Notes: generated from the sequence alone by a model not told the origin. Positions 53,326 to 63,403 are shown, numbered from the stretch's first letter. The stretch: 64,000 nucleotides of DNA from Methylophaga nitratireducenticrescens (GCF_000260985.4 NC_017857.3:1984001-2048000), one strand, 5' to 3'. A program made the numbers and translations.

Positions 53326-55074
53326 ATGTCGCGCCATAGATTTGCAGTTAACCTACCCAGCATCTCCACAGGCCTTCGCGCCGCGTGGCGGGATGGTTAT
53401 GGTCCAACAGATTTACGCAAGGATGTGATGGCTGGCCTCACCATTGGTACCGTGGCTGTGCCACTGTCGATGGCTTTGGCGATTGCAACCGGCGTCCCGC
53501 CTCAACATGGTCTCTACACAGCGATTGTAGCTGGAGCTATCATCGCGCTGACCGGCGGTGCTCGTTTCAATGTCTCAGGCCCGACAGCAGCGTTTGTCGT
53601 TATCCTTTTCCCGATTGTTCAGCAGTATGGACTTGGCGGTTTGCTTATAGCATCGATGATGGCCGGCGTTATCTTGGTAATGCTTGGCATCACCCGTATG
53701 GGCCGACTGATTCAATTTATTCCCTACCCGGTAGTGCTTGGCTTTACGGCTGGTATTGCTGTTGTCATTGCTGTGTTACAGATCCCTGATTTTCTTGGAC
53801 TGGAAACGGGGAAGCTTGGTGAACACTTTGTCGATAATGTGTCAGTTATTGTCACCTCGTTGCCTACTCTCAACCCCATAGAACTAAGCGTTGGAGCATT
53901 CACATTGATTGTCATGCTCTTATGGCCGCGTCTTCACATACCAATTCCTGCACCTCTTATCGGTTTAGTTGTCGGAGCACTTACAGCTTATGTCGTTAAC
54001 CAATGGCTGGCTGGACAAGAGGCCGGGGCTGTCGTGGAGACGATAGCATCACGCTTTACCTGGGAAATAAACGGAGAAACAGGGAGTGGGATTCCACCTC
54101 TTCCACCAACGTTTATGGCGCCATGGCTCTTGCCGGGACCCGATGGCGAACCTTTGAAAATAAGTTTTGATTTGATCCGCGCACTTCTCGGTCCGGCTTT
54201 TGCAATTGCCATACTGGGTGCTATCGAGTCATTGTTATGCGCAGTTGTGGCTGACGGTTTGACGAAAAGCAAACACGATCCCAATGCTGAGTTAATTGGC
54301 CAGGGGTTGGGCAATATAGTTGCGCCACTTTTCGGTGGTATCACGGCAACCGCTGCTATTGCACGAACAGCAACCAACATACGTAGTGGCGCCCGTTCGC
54401 CAATTTCTGCAGTTATTCATGCGTTCGTTGTCCTGCTCGCTGTTATAGCACTCGCGGGGTTACTTGGTTTAGTGCCGATGGCAGCTCTCGCCGCGCTTCT
54501 CTTCATCATTGCCTGGAATATGAGCGAGGCAAGACATTTCCTGAATACCCTTCGTTCTGCTCCTCCTGGGGACGTGAGCATCCTCGTTATATGTTTTGGC
54601 CTCACCGTACTTTTTGATATGGTCCTGGCGGTAGCTGTTGGTATAGGACTGGCCGCTGCATTGTTCATCAGGCGAATGGCACTACTGACTCAAACAGATC
54701 AGATTGAAATTGACAATCATCCTACGATCCACGGACTTCCTGCGGAGGTGGCAGTTTATGACATCAATGGTCCGTTATTCTTTGGGGTTGCAGAAAAAGC
54801 ACTTACAGCATTGCACCTAGTCGATCCAAAAGTTAAAACGGTCATTGTCGATATGCACGATGTACCTAGTCTTGATGGCACGGCCATTGTGGCGCTTCAA
54901 TCATTAATTACGGAAATGAAAAGTAAGGGTATCGGACTAATTTTAGTAGGTTTGCGCACTAGGATGATAGTAAAGCTACGTCGAGCTGGGGTGCACAAGG
55001 TGGCCGGGTCATTGACGTACTGTCAAAATTTAGAACGAGCAAAATTTGTGGCGCTGCGTTGGAAGAAAGAATAA
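53326..55074 (+). CDS. SulP-family anion transporter with STAS domain
   Basis: 582 residues: a membrane domain of about 12-14 helices (begins GYGPTDLRKDVMAGLTIGTVAVPLSMALAIATG in outline) with GGITATAAIARTATNIRSGARSP, then a STAS domain (about 470-575) with VDMHDVPSLDGTAIVAL. SulP proteins move sulphate, bicarbonate or related anions at the inner membrane. Base composition looks more GC-rich than its neighbours, hinting at transfer together with the divergent RHH gene. Substrate unknown. Confidence 0.9.
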   Translation: MSRHRFAVNLPSISTGLRAAWRDGYGPTDLRKDVMAGLTIGTVAVPLSMALAIATGVPPQHGLYTAIVAGAIIALTGGARFNVSGPTAAFVVILFPIVQQYGLGGLLIASMMAGVILVMLGITRMGRLIQFIPYPVVLGFTAGIAVVIAVLQIPDFLGLETGKLGEHFVDNVSVIVTSLPTLNPIELSVGAFTLIVMLLWPRLHIPIPAPLIGLVVGALTAYVVNQWLAGQEAGAVVETIASRFTWEINGETGSGIPPLPPTFMAPWLLPGPDGEPLKISFDLIRALLGPAFAIAILGAIESLLCAVVADGLTKSKHDPNAELIGQGLGNIVAPLFGGITATAAIARTATNIRSGARSPISAVIHAFVVLLAVIALAGLLGLVPMAALAALLFIIAWNMSEARHFLNTLRSAPPGDVSILVICFGLTVLFDMVLAVAVGIGLAAALFIRRMALLTQTDQIEIDNHPTIHGLPAEVAVYDINGPLFFGVAEKALTALHLVDPKVKTVIVDMHDVPSLDGTAIVALQSLITEMKSKGIGLILVGLRTRMIVKLRRAGVHKVAGSLTYCQNLERAKFVALRWKKE

Positions 55075-55230
55075 ATCTAACAGTCATATCTTGGCATTGC
55101 GAATTGAATAGCTTCTCCCTTGCTGACACATTCTGAGTGCCTCATCCTGGACAGCAAACAAAAAGATACAATAAAAAGCTGAAAACTATCTGACGGAAAG
55201 TTTTCAGGCCTATACATTTACATCCTGTAA

Positions 55231-57207
55231 TTAAGGCATTAAGTCAGTTCGACCCAGCGGCATATCATAGCGTTGTTCCCGATATAACCAGGATGGCAAT
55301 AAAACATGCGCCAGCGCTTTGCGTTCATCTTCTGCAGATGCAGGCCCTACAATTTCCAGTTGACGGGACTTCGGTGAGTAATGTCCTTCAAGGGCAGTGT
55401 TTTGTGGCCTGAGCACCGTTACTTTTTCACCGTGCATTAATGCAAAATAATCAGCAAATTGCATCAATGCCCGACCAGTGGACTTCTGTTCACTATTGAG
55501 GCTTAAATCACGTCCAATCATCGGTGTTTCTGCGCTGATCCCCATTAAAGACAATAAGGTCGGTGGCATATCGATCTGACTAGCGACAGTGGTTATTTTC
55601 CGTGGCTGGATATCGGCGCCTAATATTAATCCGGGGATCTGAAACCGTTCGATAGGCACTAAAGCGTCACCAAACACATTCAAATCATGATCGGCAATCA
55701 CCAGAAACAATGTGTCTTCCCAGTAATCACTTTGCATGGCTTTATCAAAAAACTGACCCAATGCATAATCGGCATATTTCACTGCATTGGTATTACTTTG
55801 TTTTACAGGGTTATCCAATTCAATACGACCATCCGGGAATTCATAGGGTGAATGATTACTGGAAGTGAATACCAGACTGAAATAAGGTTGCCCCTGAGCA
55901 TTTTTTTGTTGCAATTGTTGATGAGTTTTATTCAGTAAATCCTCATCGGATACGCCCCAGCTGCCGGTAAAAACCGGATCGTCATAATCATGTTGATCAA
56001 TCACCGATTCAAAGCCATTGCCAATAAAAAAACTCGCCATATTGTCAAAATGTGATTCACCTCCATAGATAAATTCGGTGAAGTAACCTCGCTGTTTGAG
56101 TAAATCGGCAATGGTAAAAAAGTTTTGTTGAGACAAAGAAAGCTTAACCACACTTCGAGCAGGAGTTGGCAAATAGCCACTGATTACCGCCTCAATACCT
56201 CTAACCGAACGTGTGCCGGTGGCATACAGCTGTTCAAACCACCAACCCTTTTGTTTCAGGCGTTCCAGTTGTGGAGTAACCGCATATTCACCACCAAGGG
56301 ATTTAACAAATGTTGCACCGAGACTTTCTTGCAAGATAATCACCAGATTGAGTGGTTTATCGCGCTGAATAGTTGCCTGCCGGACATTCAAGGTGGGAAA
56401 TTTACGCTGAGTATCTTCATCAATCCATGGATAATTTTCATGTAGTTCAGCCAGGATAGCTTCATCAGTCATCGTGCCATAAACTTCAGCAGCATTTGCT
56501 TCGTGCTGCATATTGTAAATCGCAAAATACACTGACCAGGCTGAGTTCAGCATAAGACTATTCACCATGGCATCCGGTGTCAGAGCAAAGCTGGACGGAT
56601 TGGCAGGTCGATGACCAATAGACGATCGAATCATTAAAGCAAGTATCAGGATCAACAATGGCCAGGTAAGCCAAACTTTCCATAATGGCCAGGGTTTCTG
56701 ATGAGTGTTCAGCCAGCGTTGCAATAGTTTCACTGCCACGCCGCCGGAGATAATGGTGAGTGTCAGTCCAATCAATAACGGCCAGCGAAATCCTTGCCAG
56801 AGTGTGGCAAAGACTTCTTTCGGATAACGCAGGTATTCTACAAATAAGCGGTTGGGACGCAGATCATACTGACTGATAAATGCTGGGGTTGATGCTTCCA
56901 TAAAGCTGATAAGGACAATAACCAGTACGCCCCAAATCAGCACCAGATTTTGCCAAATCTTCCATCCCAATCGATTAGCCAGTAATGGCATGCCTAGCGC
57001 TAATGGCGCGATCAGCATACCTATCATAATCAAATCTGCACGAAGTCCTTGCCAGAAAACAGTGGGAAATGATGTTGCCGCAACCACCCTATCCCACTGC
57101 CATACTACTAAGCCAAGACGCGATAAACTCAGAATGACCAAGCCGCTGAGGAGCAGCTTGATAAATATCAGATAAGGGCCCAAAAAAGACTGTAATTTGC
57201 TCATCAT
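55231..57207 (-). CDS. LTA-synthase/MdoB-family phosphoglycerol transferase-like protein (chromosomal copy)
   Basis: 658 residues from the ATG at 57205-57207, which overlaps the dgkA stop as TGATG; the frame extends eight codons upstream inside dgkA. Architecture as in the cargo copy: about five helices, then a sulfatase domain with VIILQESLGA (here Gln-Glu against Glu-Glu in the cargo copy), YATGTRSVRG with the threonine nucleophile, SWGVSDED and ADHDLN. It should transfer phosphoglycerol and release diacylglycerol for the coupled DgkA. Acceptor unknown; periplasmic glucans or lipids are candidates. Confidence 0.87.
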   Translation of the reverse strand: MMSKLQSFLGPYLIFIKLLLSGLVILSLSRLGLVVWQWDRVVAATSFPTVFWQGLRADLIMIGMLIAPLALGMPLLANRLGWKIWQNLVLIWGVLVIVLISFMEASTPAFISQYDLRPNRLFVEYLRYPKEVFATLWQGFRWPLLIGLTLTIISGGVAVKLLQRWLNTHQKPWPLWKVWLTWPLLILILALMIRSSIGHRPANPSSFALTPDAMVNSLMLNSAWSVYFAIYNMQHEANAAEVYGTMTDEAILAELHENYPWIDEDTQRKFPTLNVRQATIQRDKPLNLVIILQESLGATFVKSLGGEYAVTPQLERLKQKGWWFEQLYATGTRSVRGIEAVISGYLPTPARSVVKLSLSQQNFFTIADLLKQRGYFTEFIYGGESHFDNMASFFIGNGFESVIDQHDYDDPVFTGSWGVSDEDLLNKTHQQLQQKNAQGQPYFSLVFTSSNHSPYEFPDGRIELDNPVKQSNTNAVKYADYALGQFFDKAMQSDYWEDTLFLVIADHDLNVFGDALVPIERFQIPGLILGADIQPRKITTVASQIDMPPTLLSLMGISAETPMIGRDLSLNSEQKSTGRALMQFADYFALMHGEKVTVLRPQNTALEGHYSPKSRQLEIVGPASAEDERKALAHVLLPSWLYREQRYDMPLGRTDLMP

Positions 57208-57578
57208 CAGCCCCGCCCAATCAATGGCCACAAGACGGTTAGCCAGGTGGCCAGGGCGATAATGATGGCAATAAGCACCGCCAGAGAACCATAGTCCTTG
57301 GCTCGTCCCGATAGCAGATGAGGTTCGGGGCTAATACGATCAACAACGCACTCAATCGCTGAGTTCAGTACTTCAACCATCACCACAAGCAATAAAACCG
57401 TGATCATGGCCAGTCGTTCAACGGGTGATACATCGAAAAAGAAACTGCCAATGCCTGCAGTTAATAACAGCAGAAAGGCTTGTCGAAAAGCGATTTCATA
57501 ACGCAGTGCAGCGAAAAGCCCCTGCATGGAATAACCAAAAGCATAAAGCAGCCGTTTGCATCCAGTATGTTTTTCCAC
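57207..57578 (-). CDS. dgkA: Diacylglycerol kinase DgkA (chromosomal copy)
   Basis: 123 residues, three membrane helices, with VEVLNSAIECVVDRISPE and LLSGRAKDYGSLAVL. It recycles diacylglycerol to phosphatidic acid. Translationally coupled to the LTA-synthase-like gene, which is a biochemical pair: one makes diacylglycerol, the other removes it. The cargo carries the same pair in divergent order. Confidence 0.93.
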   Translation of the reverse strand: MEKHTGCKRLLYAFGYSMQGLFAALRYEIAFRQAFLLLLTAGIGSFFFDVSPVERLAMITVLLLVVMVEVLNSAIECVVDRISPEPHLLSGRAKDYGSLAVLIAIIIALATWLTVLWPLIGRG

Positions 57579-57624
57579 AAAATTGCCCCATTACTCAAAT
57601 GAGGCTAATGCTACGACGCCAATA

Positions 57625-57641
57625 CTTAACGAAACCTTACG
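57625..57641 (-). promoter_or_regulatory. Degenerate PmrA-like box before chromosomal dgkA
   Basis: CTTAAC-GAAAC-CTTACG on the plus strand, about three changes from CTTAAG-N5-CTTAAG, 46 bp upstream of the dgkA start and so in the same position as the 52750 box relative to its gene. TAGCAT lies about 11 nt beyond. Weak alone; noted because of position. Confidence 0.35.
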
Positions 57642-57728
57642 GAATTGAATTTTGTTTGATTCGTTAGTCTTTTTGGTTTGCAACTTGTCTGGATGTAAAC
57701 AGCATCAATTATCCATCTCTGTTACGAG

Positions 57729-58193
57729 CTGAAAAAGCATCAATCAAGGCACGAGGAGCGCCTTTTGTGAGATACATCCATGTATCTCACCCCATTGGGG
57801 CTTGCGCTCAAAAACGTTTATCTCCATGGATGGAGTGTATGCAAAAGCAATGTCTGGAACATTGCTTGTCCTGACGTTTTTGTAGTTATTCTAAATAAGT
57901 GACGAGAAAGCTTCCGCATCCTGCTCACGCTCCTGACCTACATCCCTGTAGGCCACACAGAGTGGCGCTTTTTCAGTCACAACCCGCAGAGCTGGGACTA
58001 TTTTTGCGGCCGCCTGCGTTGTATGAAAGACATCCCTGTATTTCACCGCTACGCGGCCAGCTAAGCTGTTCAAATGCGTTCCAGACTCATTTGTCAATCA
58101 CTTATGTAGGGTGGCTACACTGCGTGCTTTCCGCCTTGTCGGACACAAAAATAGCCGCCAGCAGTGGTGGAGATGAAAGATCAATAAGCCCTA
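57729..58193. repeat. Palindromic intergenic repeat element, expanded copy 3
   Basis: Shares with copy 1 (1009-1274) the strings CAATCAAGGC-CGAGGAG, CTAAATAA-TGACGAG, CACAACCCG then GCTGGGACTATTTTT, CTTATGTAGG, and the right end CCAGCAGTGGTGG (58158-58193). It is about 200 bp longer because of an inserted cluster of perfect hairpins: GTGAGATACAT/ATGTATCTCAC (57767-57790), AGCAATGT/ACATTGCT (57846-57866), and outer arms CAAAAACGT/ACGTTTTTG (57809-57882). No gene lies between 57579 and 58225. Confidence 0.7.
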
Positions 58194-58225
58194 ATTTCAT
58201 GTTTTATCTTGCCACCACATATTGA

Positions 58226-59197
58226 TTAGTTTCTTTTATGTGGTCTATCAAGATTTAATATCGGCCCGGCTGGAACTACGCCAGTCGGATTAATGGTTTT
58301 ATGACTGCAGTAATAATGGGCTTTAATGTGCTGCATGTTTACCGTTTCTGCAACGCCCTGCCATTGATACAGTTCGCGAACATATTCAGAAAGGTTTGGA
58401 TAATCTTCAATCTGTTTCAGGTTGCATTTGAAATGGCCGTGATATACGGCATCAAAACGAATCAATGTGGTAAACAATCGCCAATCTGCTTCGGTAAGAT
58501 CATTACCGACTAAATAGCGATTTTTGCTCAGACGTTGTTCAACTTTATCAAGTGCGTCAAATAATGGATAAACCGCCTCTTCATAGGCCGGTTGTGTGGT
58601 GGCAAATCCGGCTTTATAAACGCCATTATTAATGTTGTCGTAAACATCATCATTAATGGCATCAATTTCCTGTCTTAACGCCTGAGGATAATAATCACCG
58701 GGTTTGGCACCAATCGAATCAAACGCATTGTTAAACATGCGAATAATTTCAGCCGATTCATTACTGACCATAACATTTTGCTGTTTGTCCCATAGCACCG
58801 GAACGGTGACTCGGCCACTATATTCTGGATCGGCTGTGGTATAAACCTGGTGTAAAAACTTGGCCTGATGTAGCGGATCTTGAATTACTCCTTCAGCAGC
58901 ATCAAAAGTCCAACCGTGTTCCAGCATTAATGGATTCACCACGGATAATGAAATCATCTCGTCCAGACCTTTCAGCTTACGGAAGATCAGAGCGCGATGT
59001 GCCCATGGGCAAGCCAGAGAAACGTATAAATGATAGCGGCCCGCTTCTGCCTTAAAACCACCCCCTCCTGAGGGTCCAGGTTGGCCATCAGGAGTCACCC
59101 AATTGCGAAATTGTGATTTACTGCGAATAAATTTACCTTGATTGGAATCAGTTTCATACCAGCGATCAACCCACTGACCATCCATTAATAACCCCAT
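58226..59197 (-). CDS. yqjG: Glutathionyl-hydroquinone reductase YqjG
   Basis: 323 residues of the Xi-class glutathione transferase family. Catalytic Cys63 in LACPWAHRAL, N-terminal GGGGFKAEAGRYHLYVS, VPVLWD and SNESAEIIRMF for glutathione binding, and a helical C-terminal domain with DWRLFTTLIRFDAVYHGHFKCN in outline. It reduces glutathionyl-hydroquinones in the cytoplasm. Single gene, divergent from the 59276 gene. Confidence 0.93.
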   Translation of the reverse strand: MGLLMDGQWVDRWYETDSNQGKFIRSKSQFRNWVTPDGQPGPSGGGGFKAEAGRYHLYVSLACPWAHRALIFRKLKGLDEMISLSVVNPLMLEHGWTFDAAEGVIQDPLHQAKFLHQVYTTADPEYSGRVTVPVLWDKQQNVMVSNESAEIIRMFNNAFDSIGAKPGDYYPQALRQEIDAINDDVYDNINNGVYKAGFATTQPAYEEAVYPLFDALDKVEQRLSKNRYLVGNDLTEADWRLFTTLIRFDAVYHGHFKCNLKQIEDYPNLSEYVRELYQWQGVAETVNMQHIKAHYYCSHKTINPTGVVPAGPILNLDRPHKRN

Positions 59198-59275
59198 AAA
59201 ACACCTTCTTTATAAAATAGTTGACTGTTAAATTGGTGAAGCTCACAATTTGTGCACTTCACTACGAACAAATTC

Positions 59276-59677
59276 ATGACCGCCCCATACACAGAACCTT
59301 TTGAACAGTATCGTGCCAAGTTATGGCAGCTGTGTGTGTTGTTTTTAGTACTCAATAGTCTAGCCTTCTCCAGTTGGGTCGATTTTCGTCAATCATGTTT
59401 TTCGGACCATTCAGGCTTTGTTGCTGAATATAGTCAGCTTACATTAGCCAATCATCGTGATAACTTCCGCTCACTGCTCGATATTGAAAATCTGGCAACG
59501 TCAAACACATTATCAGACGGTGATGGTGAGCACCATTGGTTAGTGTTTTCCAGCTTATTGTCTCTTCCTGTCGCGATACTGCTGCAGACTGATACCTTAG
59601 GTTATCTAACGTTTCTGATCCCCAGCAATGCCAAATATCATTTACCACTCAATCGCGCACCACCAAACCACTACTAA
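59276..59677 (+). CDS. Hypothetical protein with one N-terminal hydrophobic segment
   Basis: 133 residues from the ATG at 59276; a GTG at 59252 is possible, and neither has a clear ribosome site. A hydrophobic stretch (LWQLCVLFLVLNSLAF) at about 19-34 may anchor it or act as an uncleaved signal. The rest is hydrophilic, with a second weak hydrophobic segment (LSLPVAILLQTDTLGYLTF). No family recognised. It precedes secDF by 55 bp and may be co-transcribed. Confidence 0.45.
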   Translation: MTAPYTEPFEQYRAKLWQLCVLFLVLNSLAFSSWVDFRQSCFSDHSGFVAEYSQLTLANHRDNFRSLLDIENLATSNTLSDGDGEHHWLVFSSLLSLPVAILLQTDTLGYLTFLIPSNAKYHLPLNRAPPNHY

Positions 59678-59732
59678 TCCCACTGTTAAACCTCTTTTTG
59701 TTTAAAAACGAAGCTATCTTCGAGGATTATGT

Positions 59733-62252
59733 ATGCGTTCCTTCTATTCACGGGCTATTGTATTCAGTCTGATTATTATTGTGGGCCTGCTTAGTGCATT
59801 GCCTAATGTGTTGCCAACGTCGACGACACAACATTTACCTTCCTGGTTTACCGACAATACCTTTAAATTAGGATTGGATCTTAGTGGTGGTTCCCATTTG
59901 CTGTTGCAGGTGGATATCGATGATTTACGGCTAAATGATCATCAGCAATTAGCTGAACAGATCACGGATGCTTTACGTAAAAAACGGATCTTTATTCAGC
60001 CTATTTCTGTATCGAAAAGCCATCTGGTCATCACACCGAAAGATCCTGCTCGTTTAGCGGAGATCAAACAACTTGTCCGGACCTTTGTTAAAGATCCCAA
60101 AGGCGGTTTGGCTTTGTTTTCGCTTGATGATGAGTCGAATAAACTTAGCATCACTCCGACCAAACTACATAGTGAAAAACTCACTAAAGATGCCGTTGAG
60201 CATAGTTTAAAAGTGGTTCGTCAGCGTCTGAACGAGAGTGGTCTGGTCGACCCGACTATTACCAAACAAGGTAGTGATGGCATTCTGGTGCAATTACCAG
60301 GTGTGGATGATCCAAGTTATATCCGTAGCCTGCTGGGAACCACTGCCAAAATGACCTTTCATTGGGCGGCAAATGCAGAGTCATCATCTGTTATTAAAGC
60401 GCAAGGTATGACAGAAGGTGAAGTCTATACTCTGGAAGAAAGGGTATCGCTTGAAGGTCAGCATATTAAGGATGCCAATCTGGTATTCAGTCAGGAAAAT
60501 GGCCAGCCAGTGGTCAGTTTTGAGCTGGATAAAGAAGGTGCCCGGTTGTTTGGTGAAATGACCAAGAACAATATTGGTCGCTCTTTGGCAATTGTGTTGG
60601 ATGATAAAGTTATTACCGCTCCGGTTATCCGCAGTGTAATTACCGGTGGCCGGGGAGAAATCAGCGGTTCTTTTACTGTGGCTGAAGCCAATGAACTTGC
60701 CTTGCTGTTACGTGCCGGTGCATTACCTGCTCCGCTAAATGTTATAGAAGAACGTACGGTGGGACCGGATTTAGGCAGTGATTCCATTTCGATGGGTATT
60801 ACCACAGGTGTAATTGGCGCCATACTGGTGCTGATATTTATGCTGGGTATTTATGGCAGTTGGGGTTTGATTGCCAGTTTAAGTCTGACGCTCAATATCG
60901 GTTTGATTTTCGGTGTGCTGGGTGTATTAGGTGCGACACTGACACTGCCTGGGATTGCCGGAATTATTCTGAGTATAGGTATGGCGGTAGATGCCAATAT
61001 CCTGATTAATGAGCGGATCCGTGAAGAAACCCGTCGTGGCAAACGTGCACTTATTGCTCTGGATGCCGGTTTCAGACGTGCTTACAGTACGATCCTGGAC
61101 TCCAATATCACCTCATTGATTGCGATCAGTTTGTTGTTTATGTTTGGTAGTGGTCCGGTCAGAGGTTTTGCTGTGGCAATGGCCATTGGTCTGATTACTT
61201 CCATGTTTACCTCCATTTCATTTACTCGGTTATTGATGGAGTGGCGGGTCACAAAAATGCCTAAACAGGCTTTACTGGAAATTTCCGGTATTAAAAGTCT
61301 GGATCGGCTCAGCAATAGCAAGATCGATTTTATGCGAGGTCGGTTTGTTGGGATTACCGCTTCTGCTATTTTGTCATTGGCATCCATCGGCTTATTCTTC
61401 CAGCCGGGCCTGCATTATGGTATCGACTTTAGCGGTGGTACGGTGATGGAGGTAGCGGCGCCAAATACAGATGTGGAACAGCTTCGTCAGGCTTTACAAG
61501 ACAAAGGTTTTTCGCAAGCTGCTATCCAAGAGTTTGGTGACGATGACTATTATCTGGTGCGTTTACCAATGGAAGGTGCTGAGCAGGTAGCCAGCGGCAA
61601 AACGGTCGAAGAAATCAAATCTGCGGTGACAGACATATCTGCTGAAGCCAGTTTCCCACGGGTTGAACTGGTTGGACCAAAGGTAAGTGATGATTTTCGC
61701 GATGCAACCATTCTTGCTATCGTTTTTGCTGGTTTTGGCATGCTGGCTTATTTGTGGATCCGCTTTGAATATCACTTTGCTTTAGCGGCCACATTAACCA
61801 TTGGTCTGGATTTAACTAAAACCATTGGCTTTTTTGTACTAGCCGGGGTGGAATTTAATCTGACCGCGGTGGCGGCATTATTAGCATTAATTGGTTATTC
61901 GGTGAATGACAAAGTGGTGGTGTTTGACAGGGTGCGGGAAAATTTACGGTTAACCCCTGACAAACCGATGTTAGAGTTGCTAAATGAAAGTATCACTTCT
62001 ACATTAACTCGTACGGTATTTACGTCAGTGACCACTTTTCTGGCATTGATCCCTATGGCTGTTGCCGGTGGCAGTGCTGTCGCCAGCTTTGCTTTGCCAA
62101 TGCTATTTGGCATTGTGATTGGCACCAGTTCATCGGTGTTTATCGCAGCACCTATTGTGTTCTGGATGGGGCAACATCGCATGCGTAAAGGTCTGTCACA
62201 GCTACGTCCTTCTGCTGAAGAAATGCAAAAGAAACTGGACGCCATTATGTAG
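59733..62252 (+). CDS. secDF: SecD-SecF fusion protein
   Basis: 839 residues with twelve expected membrane helices. SecD half: LGLDLSGGSHLLLQVD near 48-63, P1 domain, and TM4 with GMAVDANILINERIREE. SecF half from about 520: HYGIDFSGGTVMEV and TM10 with ALIGYSVNDKVVVFDRVREN. The proton-linked Asp and Arg motifs of both halves are present. SecDF helps pull exported proteins across the inner membrane. Most Gammaproteobacteria have separate secD and secF, so this may be a second copy. Confidence 0.93.
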   Translation: MRSFYSRAIVFSLIIIVGLLSALPNVLPTSTTQHLPSWFTDNTFKLGLDLSGGSHLLLQVDIDDLRLNDHQQLAEQITDALRKKRIFIQPISVSKSHLVITPKDPARLAEIKQLVRTFVKDPKGGLALFSLDDESNKLSITPTKLHSEKLTKDAVEHSLKVVRQRLNESGLVDPTITKQGSDGILVQLPGVDDPSYIRSLLGTTAKMTFHWAANAESSSVIKAQGMTEGEVYTLEERVSLEGQHIKDANLVFSQENGQPVVSFELDKEGARLFGEMTKNNIGRSLAIVLDDKVITAPVIRSVITGGRGEISGSFTVAEANELALLLRAGALPAPLNVIEERTVGPDLGSDSISMGITTGVIGAILVLIFMLGIYGSWGLIASLSLTLNIGLIFGVLGVLGATLTLPGIAGIILSIGMAVDANILINERIREETRRGKRALIALDAGFRRAYSTILDSNITSLIAISLLFMFGSGPVRGFAVAMAIGLITSMFTSISFTRLLMEWRVTKMPKQALLEISGIKSLDRLSNSKIDFMRGRFVGITASAILSLASIGLFFQPGLHYGIDFSGGTVMEVAAPNTDVEQLRQALQDKGFSQAAIQEFGDDDYYLVRLPMEGAEQVASGKTVEEIKSAVTDISAEASFPRVELVGPKVSDDFRDATILAIVFAGFGMLAYLWIRFEYHFALAATLTIGLDLTKTIGFFVLAGVEFNLTAVAALLALIGYSVNDKVVVFDRVRENLRLTPDKPMLELLNESITSTLTRTVFTSVTTFLALIPMAVAGGSAVASFALPMLFGIVIGTSSSVFIAAPIVFWMGQHRMRKGLSQLRPSAEEMQKKLDAIM

Positions 62253-62337
62253 ATAAATCGAGAATTGGCTTGTAACTTATTAATAATTATGACTTTATGG
62301 TGAGGTAACTCACCATAAGGCATTTAAAGGAAAAAAG

Positions 62338-63393
62338 ATGACGTGGTTGATGTTGGGTGCAGGATTAATTCTGCTGATCGTTGGTGCCGAATTACTGGTA
62401 AAAGGCGCCTCACGTTTAGCGACCAGTTTCGGGATCCCGGCTTTAGTAGTTGGTTTAACGGTGGTTGCGTTCGGCACCAGTGCCCCCGAAATGGCCGTCA
62501 GTGTCAAAGCGGCTTTTTCCGGGCAGGCTGAACTGGCAATAGCCAATGTAGTGGGCAGTAATATTTTTAATATTTTGTTTATTCTCGGTCTCGCAGCCTT
62601 AATCATGCCGTTGATGGTTTCACAACAATTGATCCGTCAGGACGTACCGATAATGATTGGCATCAGTTTTGTCGCTTTGTGGATGATTCAGGATGGCACC
62701 ATTGGCAAACTTGAAGCAGCCTTTTTGTTAACAGGCGTCATTTTGTACACGGTGTTTCTGTTTTATCAGGGCAAAAAAACTGGGATTGATGCAACAGTTG
62801 AGGTAGAAAAGAATCCGGCACCGACCTGGCAAAATATATTGCTGATCGTAATCGGGCTTGCTTTACTGGTTCTGGGCGCGCGCTGGTTGGTTCAGAGTGC
62901 AGTGACGATTGCTTCGTCATTTGGTGTCAGTGAAGCCGTTATTGGCTTGACTATTATCGCTGCGGGTACATCACTACCAGAGGTCATGACTTCTGTCGTT
63001 GCGACCATCAAAGGTGAACGGGATATCGCGATTGGGAATGTGGTTGGCAGCAATATCTTTAATATTCTGGCCGTCTTAGGTTTGTCGGGTTTATTTTCAC
63101 CTATCCCATTAGTGGCCAGCGAACAGCTAATGCAAATAGATATACCGGTGATGTTAGGTGTAGCGATTTTATGTTTGCCATTATTCTTTTTGGGAAGCAC
63201 ATTAAATCGATTTGAAGGTTTCTTATTCCTGGTGTTATACGTCGCCTATGTCTGGTTTACCATTGCAATGGCGCTTTCATTACCCTACCTGCCTCAATTG
63301 CAGGCCGGGCTAATCTATGGATTAGCACCACTGGTCTGCTTGTATGTCTTTTTCTGTCTGGTAAACGATTTATTACGCAGACGCTATAAATAG
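62338..63393 (+). CDS. Calcium/sodium antiporter (CaCA family, YrbG-like)
   Basis: 351 residues, about ten helices in two inverted repeats. Both alpha motifs are present: GTSAPEMAVSVKAA plus VVGSNIFNILFILG in the first half, and GTSLPEVMTSVVA plus VVGSNIFNILAVLG in the second, with the ion-binding glutamates. It exchanges Ca2+ or other cations for Na+ at the inner membrane. AAAGGAAAA precedes the ATG. Confidence 0.93.
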   Translation: MTWLMLGAGLILLIVGAELLVKGASRLATSFGIPALVVGLTVVAFGTSAPEMAVSVKAAFSGQAELAIANVVGSNIFNILFILGLAALIMPLMVSQQLIRQDVPIMIGISFVALWMIQDGTIGKLEAAFLLTGVILYTVFLFYQGKKTGIDATVEVEKNPAPTWQNILLIVIGLALLVLGARWLVQSAVTIASSFGVSEAVIGLTIIAAGTSLPEVMTSVVATIKGERDIAIGNVVGSNIFNILAVLGLSGLFSPIPLVASEQLMQIDIPVMLGVAILCLPLFFLGSTLNRFEGFLFLVLYVAYVWFTIAMALSLPYLPQLQAGLIYGLAPLVCLYVFFCLVNDLLRRRYK

Positions 63394-63403
63394 TTTATGG
63401 CCG

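Noticed and set aside
57891..58225. Open frames on both strands within repeat copy 3
   Set aside because: They coincide with repeat DNA that also occurs at 1009-1274 in altered form, and have no supporting start sites.
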